Assembly: GCA_011524425.1 (NCBI GenBank)
Contig: WTKI01000369.1
Coordinates: forward strand, 1-12,310
DNA length: 12,310 bases
Source: Altererythrobacter sp.
Lineage (GTDB): Bacteria; Pseudomonadota; Alphaproteobacteria; Sphingomonadales; Sphingomonadaceae
Direction of reading: 5' to 3'
This document shows positions 1 to 6,248 of this stretch, piece after piece; the stretch's first letter is position 1; each line of letters begins with the position of its first letter. A program made the position numbers and the translations under genes. The notes beneath the pieces are model-generated. The model saw only the letters and a program-made list of their open reading frames with translations. It had not been told where the DNA came from and did not search any database.

Positions 1-2
1 CG

Positions 3-2354
3 CTTGATGAAGCACAGCTGGCATCAGACCCGGAACGCGGGCATATATTCACCGATCGCCTGCTCCATTTGCGCGGTCGCGAAGAAACCATGCTGCTTGG
101 GTCTGCAACTCTTGAGCCTGTTCTCAAAAGCTTGTTTCCCAAGGCAGAGATGATCGAGCGTCCGCGCTTCTCCACTCTTACCTATTCGGGATCGAGCAAG
201 CTTTCGCGGCTTCCACCGCGAAGTGCAGTAGTCGCATTCTCCACCGAGCAAGTCTATGCCATGGCAGAGATGTTGAGGCGCTTCCGTGGTGGCGCTGCGG
301 TAGTGATGGGCGCGCTTTCACCAGAAACGCGCAATCGGCAAGTTGAATTGTTCCAAAATGGTGAGGTTGACTATATTGTTGCTACCGATGCCATTGGCAT
401 GGGGCTCAATCTTGATCTTCGCCACGTAGCTTTTGCCAGCCTGTCGAAGTTCGATGGCAAACGCAAAAGGCGCTTGCGGCCGTCCGAGATGGCGCAGATC
501 GCAGGGCGCGCAGGCAGGCACCAGCGCGACGGAAGTTTTGGTACGCTCACTGGTTTGCGGAGTGGGCGCAGCACCCCCAACGAGCTTTCGGAAGAAGAAA
601 TCTATGCCATTGAGGAACATCGCTTCCGGCCATTGAGTCATTTGTTCTGGCGCGAGGCAAATCCGCGATTTGAGGACTTGTCCAGCCTCATCGCAGATCT
701 TGAAATGCCACCGAACGAAGAGATGCTGCGGGCAGCGCCTGAAGCGATTGATCTTGCTGTGTTGAAGAACCTAGCGGACACGCCTGTTGCGTCTTCTGTG
801 AAAGGAGCCGCATCTGTGCGCCGCTTCTGGGACGTTTGCCAGCTACCCGATTTCCGCAATATCGGACCTGACAACCATGCACGTTTCGTCGCGCGTTTGT
901 GGCAAGATTTGTGCCAAGGCTACCTTGGTGAAGACTATGTTGCGGCGCGGATTTCAGACCTCGATCGCACACAGGGTGATATCGATACTTTGCAGGGCAG
1001 AATTGCAGCGATCCGAAGTTGGGCCTATATCTGTCAGCGCCCTGATTGGGTGTTGGCTCGCGATGAAATGGCTGCGCGCGCCAGAGCAGTAGAAGCACGA
1101 TTATCGGATGCGCTGCACGCCCGGCTCACGGAGCGGTTTGTCAATCGAAGGACGACTATCTTGATGAAATCACTTGGGCAGGATGGAGCGCAATTGCCTG
1201 TTGAATTGAGTGCAGGCGGCCAGATAACTGTTGAAGGTGAGAATATCGGTCAGTTGGATGGTTTCCGTTTTTCAGTCGACCCGCAGGTCAACGCATCCGA
1301 CCGCAAGATGTTGTTGGCCGCTGGCGAAAAGGCTTTGCCTGGTCTTTTAGCACAACGTGCAGACTGGCTTCTGGCCGAGGGGCTGGAAGAGCTCGTCGTG
1401 CAAGGCGGCGCTATTTGCTGGCAAGAGCGTGAGCTTGCGAGATTGGTTATTGCAGACGATTTCAAGAACGTGCGGCTGGAACTAACGCGCGACGTCGCTA
1501 GGCTCCCTGAAGCAGCGCGGACGAAGTTGGAAAGCGGGTTGCAGGATTGGCTTACCCCTCGCTTTGAAGCGTTGGAGCCACTCCGAAATTTGGCTGAGGC
1601 AGCACGCGATCCAAGCGCTGATTCTCAGGCGCGCGCTTTGCTCTACACCATAATCGCGCGGCACGGGCTGGTCGCGAGGGATAAAGCCGGCCTAGAACAT
1701 CTTCCGAAAGAGTTGCGCCCCTTTCTGCGCAAGCTAGGCGTCACATTCGGCGTTCTCGATGTGTTTGCGCCGTCATTGCTGAAGCCGGCTCCGCGCGCCC
1801 TCTTACATGCGCTGGCGCTCGATCAGCGGCCATGCAATCAAGACATGCTTCCGGTTCTTGGCGCGGGCCAGTTTCAACAGCGGGCCTTACCGGCGGGTTA
1901 TCGATTGGCGGGTACACAGGCTATTCGCGTGGATCTTGCAGAAAAGATCTTTCGCGCAGCCTTTCAAGCGCGAGCAAAGGCAGGCGATGCGCGCAATGTG
2001 CGGTTTGTGATCGATACCGCGCTAGGTGTGTCGATAGGGCTTGAGCTGGCGAATTTGCATCGCTTGCTCGTTAGCGCGGGTTTCCGTTTGCACCGTGCGG
2101 CCCAGATTGGAGAGGGCGTGTTCGGTCCTCAGGCGCCTGATCAGTGGATCTGGCGGCCGTTGCGATCAAACCGGCGGGAGGTTGATCGCCGGTCAGAAGA
2201 GCGACGCGGAGGCAAGGGCGGCAATCCGCACCGGGGAAAGCGCGGAAAAGGGGCCAAGAATTATTCCAAGCAAGATAGAGGCCGGAATGTTGACCGCGGT
2301 CCGGCAAAGGCCGGTGGTGCATTTGATGGGCTAGCGGATCTGCTCAAGCAATGA
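3..2354 (+). CDS. Suv3-like ATP-dependent RNA helicase, 5' end cut off by window
   Basis: The reading frame is open from base 3, so the gene begins upstream; 783 residues are visible. It starts inside motif II (DEAQ, residues 2-5 of the visible part), followed by motif III GSAT (99-110), motif V with ATDAIGMGLNLD (from about 384) and motif VI QIAGRAGRHQRDG (from 495). This motif spelling belongs to the Suv3 superfamily-2 branch, whose mitochondrial member unwinds RNA in the mitochondrial degradosome; a role in RNA processing or decay here is inference. A long helical C-terminal region follows. The last 63 residues (2163-2351) are rich in Arg, Lys and Gly, ending in a short hydrophobic tail, and look like a flexible RNA-binding extension. 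Only the start of the first RecA domain (Walker A) is missing. The S4 gene begins 7 bases after the stop, so the two are probably co-transcribed. Confidence 0.9.
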   Translation, partial: LDEAQLASDPERGHIFTDRLLHLRGREETMLLGSATLEPVLKSLFPKAEMIERPRFSTLTYSGSSKLSRLPPRSAVVAFSTEQVYAMAEMLRRFRGGAAVVMGALSPETRNRQVELFQNGEVDYIVATDAIGMGLNLDLRHVAFASLSKFDGKRKRRLRPSEMAQIAGRAGRHQRDGSFGTLTGLRSGRSTPNELSEEEIYAIEEHRFRPLSHLFWREANPRFEDLSSLIADLEMPPNEEMLRAAPEAIDLAVLKNLADTPVASSVKGAASVRRFWDVCQLPDFRNIGPDNHARFVARLWQDLCQGYLGEDYVAARISDLDRTQGDIDTLQGRIAAIRSWAYICQRPDWVLARDEMAARARAVEARLSDALHARLTERFVNRRTTILMKSLGQDGAQLPVELSAGGQITVEGENIGQLDGFRFSVDPQVNASDRKMLLAAGEKALPGLLAQRADWLLAEGLEELVVQGGAICWQERELARLVIADDFKNVRLELTRDVARLPEAARTKLESGLQDWLTPRFEALEPLRNLAEAARDPSADSQARALLYTIIARHGLVARDKAGLEHLPKELRPFLRKLGVTFGVLDVFAPSLLKPAPRALLHALALDQRPCNQDMLPVLGAGQFQQRALPAGYRLAGTQAIRVDLAEKIFRAAFQARAKAGDARNVRFVIDTALGVSIGLELANLHRLLVSAGFRLHRAAQIGEGVFGPQAPDQWIWRPLRSNRREVDRRSEERRGGKGGNPHRGKRGKGAKNYSKQDRGRNVDRGPAKAGGAFDGLADLLKQ

Positions 2355-2361
2355 GCGCGCG

Positions 2362-2631
2362 ATGACTCAGGGCCTAAGGCTCGACAAGTTTCTTGTCTAT
2401 TGCAGGTTTGCCCGGACACGGTCGCGGGCCCAGTCCATGATATCAGAGGGCACCTTGCGCGTGAACGGCGAGCGAGTGCTGCGCGGTCACATATTGGTTG
2501 GCATCGGCGATGTCCTGACCTTTGTTCAAGGCTTGGAGGTTCGGTTGGTAGAAATCGAGGCCCTGCCGGATCGGCGCGGTCCGCCGGGAAAGGCCCGCTC
2601 TCACTATCGCGAGCTTGACCGAACGGCATAA
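2362..2631 (+). CDS. S4-domain RNA-binding protein (Hsp15/HslR-like)
   Basis: This 89-residue protein opens with the S4 signature [16 protein letters not shown] (residues 6-21), then the loop [12 protein letters not shown] (28-39), which together form the alpha-L RNA-binding motif. The C-terminal tail is basic and lacks another domain. Hsp15 of E. coli, of the same fold, binds free 50S subunits carrying a blocked nascent chain; whether this alphaproteobacterial relative does the same is inference. The ATG at 2362 lies 7 bases after the helicase stop with no clear Shine-Dalgarno, so translation may depend on ribosomes finishing the helicase. An ATG at 2351, overlapping the helicase stop, reads only four codons before TGA. 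Co-occurrence with a helicase, a ferredoxin and CarD is an order I recall from other alphaproteobacteria. Confidence 0.85.
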   Translation: MTQGLRLDKFLVYCRFARTRSRAQSMISEGTLRVNGERVLRGHILVGIGDVLTFVQGLEVRLVEIEALPDRRGPPGKARSHYRELDRTA

Positions 2632-2702
2632 ACGCGCATAGCAGCAATTTCATGAAAGGCGCATTGGGAGTTGCGCGCCGAATTGTAAGGGAAAATAGCT
2701 TT

Positions 2703-3041
2703 ATGACCTATGTCGTCACTGACGCCTGTATCAAATGCAAATACACAGACTGCGTCGAAGTGTGTCCGGTGGATTGCTTCTATGAAGGTGAGACGATGCT
2801 GGTCATCAATCCCAGCGAATGCATCGATTGCGGCGTGTGCGAACCAGAATGCCCTGCAGAAGCCATTCTCCCTGATACAGAGGACGGGCTGGAGAAGTGG
2901 CTTGAAGTGAATTCGAAGTATTCTGCTGAATGGCCCAACATCACCAGCCAGAAAGATCCGCCTGAAGATGCCGACGAGCATAAGGGTGAAGAAGGCAAAT
3001 TCGAGAAGTACTTCACTGAAGAGCCTGGCGAAGGGGATTAA
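2703..3041 (+). CDS. fdxA: Seven-iron ferredoxin FdxA
   Basis: A 112-residue electron carrier with one [3Fe-4S] and one [4Fe-4S] cluster. By analogy with Azotobacter ferredoxin I (positions shifted by one), Cys9, Cys17 and Cys50 should hold the [3Fe-4S] cluster and Cys21, Cys40, Cys43 and Cys46 the [4Fe-4S] cluster. Cys12 and Cys25 are extra, as is common in this family. The acidic tail after residue 58 matches the C-terminal extension of FdxA proteins. I chose the ATG at 2703 because family members begin MTYVV and AAGGGA lies at 2687-2692. An in-frame ATG at 2652 would add 17 basic residues with no counterpart that I recall. The physiological partner cannot be read from the sequence. Cytoplasmic; 71 bases follow the S4 gene, so it may be in the same transcript. 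Confidence 0.95.
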   Translation: MTYVVTDACIKCKYTDCVEVCPVDCFYEGETMLVINPSECIDCGVCEPECPAEAILPDTEDGLEKWLEVNSKYSAEWPNITSQKDPPEDADEHKGEEGKFEKYFTEEPGEGD

Positions 3042-3176
3042 GTCGCTGCTTGCCCGCAAATGGGCCGCCGTGACTACTGAACATTTGCCAGCTTCAATGC
3101 GTTGCTATTGCAGTGTTATTCGGCCTTGCATTGCATCCTGCCACTCATGACTCGCAATATTGTTGCGATTGTGTTA

Positions 3177-3182
3177 TATAAT
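3177..3182 (+). promoter_or_regulatory. Isolated consensus -10 (TATAAT) upstream of carD
   Basis: TATAAT matches the sigma-70 -10 consensus exactly and lies in an AT-rich patch. No good -35 is found 16-18 bases upstream (GCAATA at 3154-3159). Transcription from here would give a leader of about 150 bases before carD. It may be a chance match. Confidence 0.3.
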
Positions 3183-3253
3183 CGATCAAGCGCGCCGGTT
3201 TGGTCCCGGTGTAACGCGAGACATGAAAGGCTAAAGACCAGCAGCAAACAGCT

Positions 3254-3282
3254 TTGACAATTTGCGGTGCCTGCATTTGTAG
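3254..3282 (+). promoter_or_regulatory. Candidate carD promoter
   Basis: A perfect TTGACA (3254-3259) is followed after 17 bases by TTGTAG (3277-3282), a weak -10. The start would fall near 3289, about 53 bases before the carD ATG. In alphaproteobacteria a strong -35 with a loose -10 is common, so this is the better of the two candidates in the gap. Confidence 0.4.
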
Positions 3283-3341
3283 GCCCGAAAAGTGGATTTG
3301 ACTGTTTTTGTAGCTGGCCGGGTCAGTAGGAAGGAATAAGC

Positions 3342-3881
3342 ATGGCCAGTAAGGCTCCTGCATTCACCGTTGGCGACTATGTCGTCTATCCAAAACACGG
3401 CGTTGGTCGTGTGATCGAGCTTCAGAATGAAGAAATCGCTGGCATGCAGCTCGAGTTGTATGTGCTTCGCTTCGAGAAAGAGCGGATGACTCTTCGCGTA
3501 CCCACCAACAAGGTGGAGTCGATCGGGATGCGCAAACTTTCCAGCGACAAGACGCTGAAAGAGGCGATGGACACGCTGAAGGGCAAGCCCAAAGTCAAGC
3601 GCACTATGTGGAGCCGCCGTGCTCAGGAATATGAAGCAAAGATCAATTCTGGCGAAATCGTCTTGATCGCTGAAGTGACGCGCGACCTGTTCCGTCCCGA
3701 TGATCAACCGGAGCAAAGCTATTCTGAGCGGCAAATATTCGAAGCCGCCTCCAGCCGCCTTGCCCGCGAGCTTGCTGCGATGGAAGAGACCGACGAAGCA
3801 ACCGCGCTTGAGAAAATTCTCGACGTCTTGCGCAAATATGCGCCGCAATATTATGATAATCCCGATGAGGAAGAATCATAG
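3342..3881 (+). CDS. carD: CarD/CdnL family RNA-polymerase-binding transcription regulator
   Basis: This 179-residue protein has the Tudor-like RNA-polymerase-interaction domain at residues 8-65 (starting VGDYVVYPKHGVGRV, with the family's strand pattern) and a helical C-terminal domain at about 70-168. Trp90 in KRTMWSRR matches the conserved tryptophan that in mycobacterial CarD wedges at the upstream edge of the transcription bubble. Family members bind the RNA polymerase beta subunit and stabilise open complexes at promoters such as those of rRNA genes. The tail is acidic (DNPDEEES). A strong Shine-Dalgarno, AGGAAGGA (3328-3335), lies 6 bases before the ATG and fixes the start. The gene ends at an intrinsic terminator, and the leader may carry its own promoter, so it can be expressed apart from fdxA. 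Confidence 0.95.
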   Translation: MASKAPAFTVGDYVVYPKHGVGRVIELQNEEIAGMQLELYVLRFEKERMTLRVPTNKVESIGMRKLSSDKTLKEAMDTLKGKPKVKRTMWSRRAQEYEAKINSGEIVLIAEVTRDLFRPDDQPEQSYSERQIFEAASSRLARELAAMEETDEATALEKILDVLRKYAPQYYDNPDEEES

Positions 3882-3907
3882 TATCTGAATAAAAACAGAC
3901 ACTTAAG

Positions 3908-3941
3908 GGCCGCCCTCAGCTGAGGAAGCGGCCTTTTTGTT
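3908..3941 (+). terminator. Intrinsic terminator after carD
   Basis: The arms GGCCGC (3908-3913) and GCGGCC (3928-3933) pair perfectly. Inside them lies the 12-base palindrome CCTCAGCTGAGG (3914-3925) with an AA bulge on the right side. Five T residues follow directly (3934-3938), then GTT. It closes the helicase-S4-fdxA-carD cluster and separates it from the lipoprotein gene downstream. Confidence 0.93.
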
Positions 3942-3967
3942 ACCTCTATTCCTAGCGGTTTCAGAGG

Positions 3968-3996
3968 TTGAACAAGCCTACCTAGTGTATTATATC
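3968..3996 (+). promoter_or_regulatory. Candidate promoter of the head-GIN lipoprotein gene
   Basis: TTGAAC (3968-3973) and TATATC (3991-3996) are 17 bases apart, placed between the carD terminator and the lipoprotein gene. The start would be near 4003, giving a leader of about 42 bases that contains the GGAGAG ribosome site. Confidence 0.45.
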
Positions 3997-4044
3997 AGCA
4001 ATACGCACAAAGGGGCTACGCCATTCATTTTCGGAGAGAACAAC

Positions 4045-4794
4045 ATGTTTCACAATTTTTCCAAGGGCTTTGCGCCTGCTGCTGTGATCGCTCTGAGCGC
4101 AGCGCTCGCAGGTTGTGATGGGGTCAGCGTCAACATTGGTGAGAATGACGGTGTACCACTGTCCGAGTTGGACATGTCCGGCCCCGCGCCCACTGAGCTT
4201 GCGCTAATTGCACCGGACCAAGTGATTGTGACCGCAGGCGAAGAACTCGACATTACGGTTGAGGGAAGTGCTGAGGCTGTCGATGCGATGCGCTTCACCA
4301 ATGAAGGCGGCACGCTCGGTATCATGCGAGAAAGCGGCAAATGGAAAGGCTCGGGCTATGCTACAGTTCGGGTTACCATGCCGGCCCCGGAAGAGATCGC
4401 TGTTGCGGGCAGCGGCAAGGTCGAGGCGGACGCTCTGGCTTCGAGCGCAGAGCTGGGAATTGCAGGCTCCGGCAAGATCGTGGCAGCGAATGTCGAGGCG
4501 GAAAAGCTTGAGGTAGACATTGCAGGTTCCGGCAATGTGACTGCTAACGGATCGGCAGATCGTGTCGAGGTATCTTCCGCAGGGTCTGGCTTTACAGACT
4601 TGTCAGGCGTTACAGCGGAAAGCGCTGACATTTCTATTGCAGGATCCGGCGATGTGCGCCTCGCCTCGGACGGCAAAGTCAATGTTAGCATTGCGGGCTC
4701 CGGCGATGTCACCGTCACCGGGTCTGCCACATGCACAAGCAGCACGATAGGTTCAGGCAAAGTGACGTGCGAAACCGTGGTCGAGGATAGCTAA
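4045..4794 (+). CDS. Head-GIN (DUF2807) repeat lipoprotein
   Basis: A 249-residue exported protein. The first 23 residues are a signal peptide ending in the lipobox LAGC, so Cys24 should be lipidated; Asp25 at position +2 would in E. coli favour the inner membrane. From residue 58 the sequence follows the putative auto-transporter adhesin head-GIN domain. Seven turns carry the motif (I/V/S)AGSG or IGSG, starting at residues 121, 140, 160, 179, 199, 217 and 235, spaced 18-20 residues apart, as expected of a right-handed beta-solenoid. Cys230 and Cys242 lie in the last turn and could form a disulfide. The start is fixed by GGAGAG (4033-4038) 6 bases before the ATG. Its frame is open further upstream into the carD terminator, but that extension lacks a ribosome site. 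The function of this family is not known; a surface or envelope role is inference. Confidence 0.85.
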   Translation: MFHNFSKGFAPAAVIALSAALAGCDGVSVNIGENDGVPLSELDMSGPAPTELALIAPDQVIVTAGEELDITVEGSAEAVDAMRFTNEGGTLGIMRESGKWKGSGYATVRVTMPAPEEIAVAGSGKVEADALASSAELGIAGSGKIVAANVEAEKLEVDIAGSGNVTANGSADRVEVSSAGSGFTDLSGVTAESADISIAGSGDVRLASDGKVNVSIAGSGDVTVTGSATCTSSTIGSGKVTCETVVEDS

Positions 4795-4828
4795 AGCCAC
4801 AAACGACCTTAAGGCAATCTCGCTTCCT

Positions 4829-4850
4829 GCCCAATTGGACTTGATTGGGC
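4829..4850 (+). other. Small hairpin between the two lipoprotein genes
   Basis: GCCCAAT (4829-4835) and ATTGGGC (4844-4850) pair over 7 bases around an 8-base loop. The loop's TGGACTT (4836-4842) is repeated directly after the hairpin (4851-4857). No T-run follows, so it may be a weak terminator or an RNA-stability element for the upstream gene, or may be chance. Confidence 0.35.
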
Positions 4851-4885
4851 TGGACTTATCCGAGGCTGTGCGTGAGTATCGGCTC

Positions 4886-5212
4886 ATGCGCAGCCTTTTT
4901 CTTCTAGCCTTGGCTCCCACTGCTTTCGTTTTGAGCGGATGCATTGCACGGACCGCGGCCGATATTGTCACCGCGCCAGTGAAAGTCGCGAGCAAAGGCG
5001 TGGACCTGGCCACGACCAGCCAGTCTGAAGCAGATGAAAAGCGCGGCCGCGAACTGCGCAAACGCGAAGAAGAGCTTGGCAAGCTGGAGCGGCGCTACGA
5101 AGAGCAATTGGAGGATTGCCGCGACGGGGATCGCAATGCCTGCAGCGAGGCAAGCGAAACCTATTCTGAAATACAACTGATTTTGCCAACGATTCCAGCC
5201 GAACCCGATTAA
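4886..5212 (+). CDS. Small coiled-coil lipoprotein of unknown function
   Basis: This 108-residue protein begins with a signal peptide (residues 1-18) ending in the lipobox LSGC, so Cys19 should be lipidated. Residues 25-45 form a segment with DIVTAPVKVASKGVD. Residues 48-80 are highly charged and helical (REEELGKLERRYEEQLED) and likely form a coiled coil. Cys78 and Cys86 could pair. I recall similar short proteins in Sphingomonadales but no assigned function. The ATG at 4886 is chosen because it puts the signal peptide at the very N terminus; a GTG at 4868 or an ATG at 4835 would add 6 or 17 residues in front. No strong ribosome site is visible. Its stop TAA overlaps the stop of the opposite gene. 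Confidence 0.75.
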   Translation: MRSLFLLALAPTAFVLSGCIARTAADIVTAPVKVASKGVDLATTSQSEADEKRGRELRKREEELGKLERRYEEQLEDCRDGDRNACSEASETYSEIQLILPTIPAEPD

Positions 5213-6180
5213 GCTGCAGCGCGGCGGAGCCTGTCATTGATTGCGCGGCCCACATCTGTGTCAGGGATCGGCGCAACTGCGATACGGGGCTTGTTGCTCG
5301 CCGCAGCCAAATGCAGGCATTGATAAAGATTGGCTGCTGCCGCCTGTAGATCGCCCGTTTTGGACAAGTCGCAATCTCCACAGATCGCGCCAAAGCCAAT
5401 CATGAACTCATCCGGCTCTGCCTCAATTGCATTCAGCCTCACTGGCTTGCCCGGAGAATAATGCCGTGCAAGCTGACCTGGCGCCTCGAGGATGCGTCGC
5501 TCACCCTGCCCGGCGAGTATGAGCTGAGGCCCGTCCCAATCATGGTAGTAATGGTTGTAAACCGCTTTTAGATCGACTGGCCCTACACGCAATTCCTCCC
5601 AGGTGCCGTCATGGCGGATTGCTAAGATGCTGGATTCCAGACCTTCTTCGCACGGGCCCGCATCCAGCACGAGGTCAATCCGGCCATCCAATGTCTCCAA
5701 GACATGCTCCGGGCTGGTCGGGCTGATCGCCTCTGATCGGTTGGCAGACGGCGCAGCCAAGGGAAAATCCACTTGCTCCAGCAGCTGTCGCATAACCGGA
5801 TGTTTTGGCGCGCGCACAGCCAGCGTCGGCAAACCGGCCGTCACCGCTTCAGCCAGTCCGGCATCGGGGCGCGAAGGAAGTACGAGCGTCAAAGGACCTG
5901 GCCAGCAAATGTCGGCCACAATTTCAGCTTCGTCAGACCATGCGACATAGCGTGCCGCTTGTTCCGCATCGCGAACATGCACAATCAAAGGATTGAATTG
6001 CGGGCGGCCTTTCGCTGCATAGATTTTCGCCACAGCCTCAGCATTATCTGCTCGCGCTGCAAGGCCATAAACAGTCTCGGTTGGAACCGCTACCAGACCG
6101 CCTCGTTCCAGAATCGCTGCCGCATGCGCAATTCCTTGCGCATCTGCGAGCAGCACTTCCGTAGCGTTCTTGCCGGACAT
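5209..6180 (-). CDS. sua5: L-threonylcarbamoyladenylate synthase, Sua5 type
   Basis: This 323-residue enzyme makes threonylcarbamoyl-AMP from threonine, bicarbonate and ATP, the first step of t6A37 formation in ANN-decoding tRNAs. The YrdC domain covers about residues 12-205, with PTETVYGLA (33-41), KGRPQFNPL (57-65) and APSANRSE (143-150) forming the nucleotide and substrate pocket. The linker motif PGQLARHYSP (234-243) marks the longer Sua5 type rather than the short TsaC type, and is followed by the C-terminal Sua5 domain to residue 320. The usual RPG after the YrdC core is RVG here (198-200). No Shine-Dalgarno precedes the ATG; a promoter-like pair ends 8 bases upstream, so the mRNA may be leaderless. 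The gene diverges from the acyl-CoA dehydrogenase and converges with the small lipoprotein gene, with which it shares 3 bases. Confidence 0.95.
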   Translation of the reverse strand: MSGKNATEVLLADAQGIAHAAAILERGGLVAVPTETVYGLAARADNAEAVAKIYAAKGRPQFNPLIVHVRDAEQAARYVAWSDEAEIVADICWPGPLTLVLPSRPDAGLAEAVTAGLPTLAVRAPKHPVMRQLLEQVDFPLAAPSANRSEAISPTSPEHVLETLDGRIDLVLDAGPCEEGLESSILAIRHDGTWEELRVGPVDLKAVYNHYYHDWDGPQLILAGQGERRILEAPGQLARHYSPGKPVRLNAIEAEPDEFMIGFGAICGDCDLSKTGDLQAAAANLYQCLHLAAASNKPRIAVAPIPDTDVGRAINDRLRRAAA

Positions 6181-6188
6181 GGGTGCGC

Positions 6189-6215
6189 GCTATAGAGGAT
6201 GCGCGAAAATGCCAA
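6189..6215 (-). promoter_or_regulatory. Candidate leaderless promoter of sua5
   Basis: On the minus strand TTGGCA (6215-6210) and TATAGC (6194-6189) are 15 bases apart. The -10 ends 8 bases before the ATG, so transcription would start at or next to it. The spacer is short, which lowers confidence. Confidence 0.35.
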
Positions 6216-6248
6216 GAGGCCAAACTTTCCTAGAGGGATTTACGGACA

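Larger units (their letters stand above)
3042..3341 (+). other. Non-coding leader region between fdxA and carD
   Basis: This 300-base gap holds no convincing gene. It is AT-richer than the flanks from about 3100 on. Two promoter-like signals (an isolated TATAAT at 3177-3182, and TTGACA at 3254-3259) and the carD Shine-Dalgarno are the only elements I can support. A weak hairpin (GCCC/GGGC around 3050-3065) follows fdxA without a T-run, so it is not a good terminator. The size would allow a long carD leader, but I see no known riboswitch pattern. Confidence 0.6.

Noticed and set aside
2188..2215. Arg-rich stretch resembling sequencing-adapter translation (RSEERR)
   Set aside because: Only about eight bases match the adapter, the frame continues normally, and the basic tail fits the helicase.
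2658..2679. Imperfect inverted repeat GGCGCA/TGCGCGCC upstream of fdxA
   Set aside because: Only about 5 bp of stem; common by chance in this composition and not overlapping the ribosome site.
2652..2702. 17-residue N-terminal extension of FdxA
   Set aside because: Family members start MTYVV; the added segment is basic and unlike ferredoxins, and a ribosome site precedes 2703.
3231..3848. Long open frame antisense to carD
   Set aside because: It mirrors carD codons, has no recognisable domain or ribosome site, and carD itself is certain.
3937..4044. N-terminal extension of the head-GIN protein
   Set aside because: It would start inside the T-run of the carD terminator, has no ribosome site, and would bury the signal peptide.
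4046..4053. TGTTTCAC, half of a parS-like palindrome
   Set aside because: The second half is missing (AATTTTTC follows) and it is part of the lipoprotein start codons, far from parAB. Chance half-site.
4356..4760. Antisense open frame rich in PEPA repeats opposite the head-GIN gene
   Set aside because: The repeats are the reverse complement of the AGSG turns; the lipoprotein reading has the signal peptide and ribosome site.
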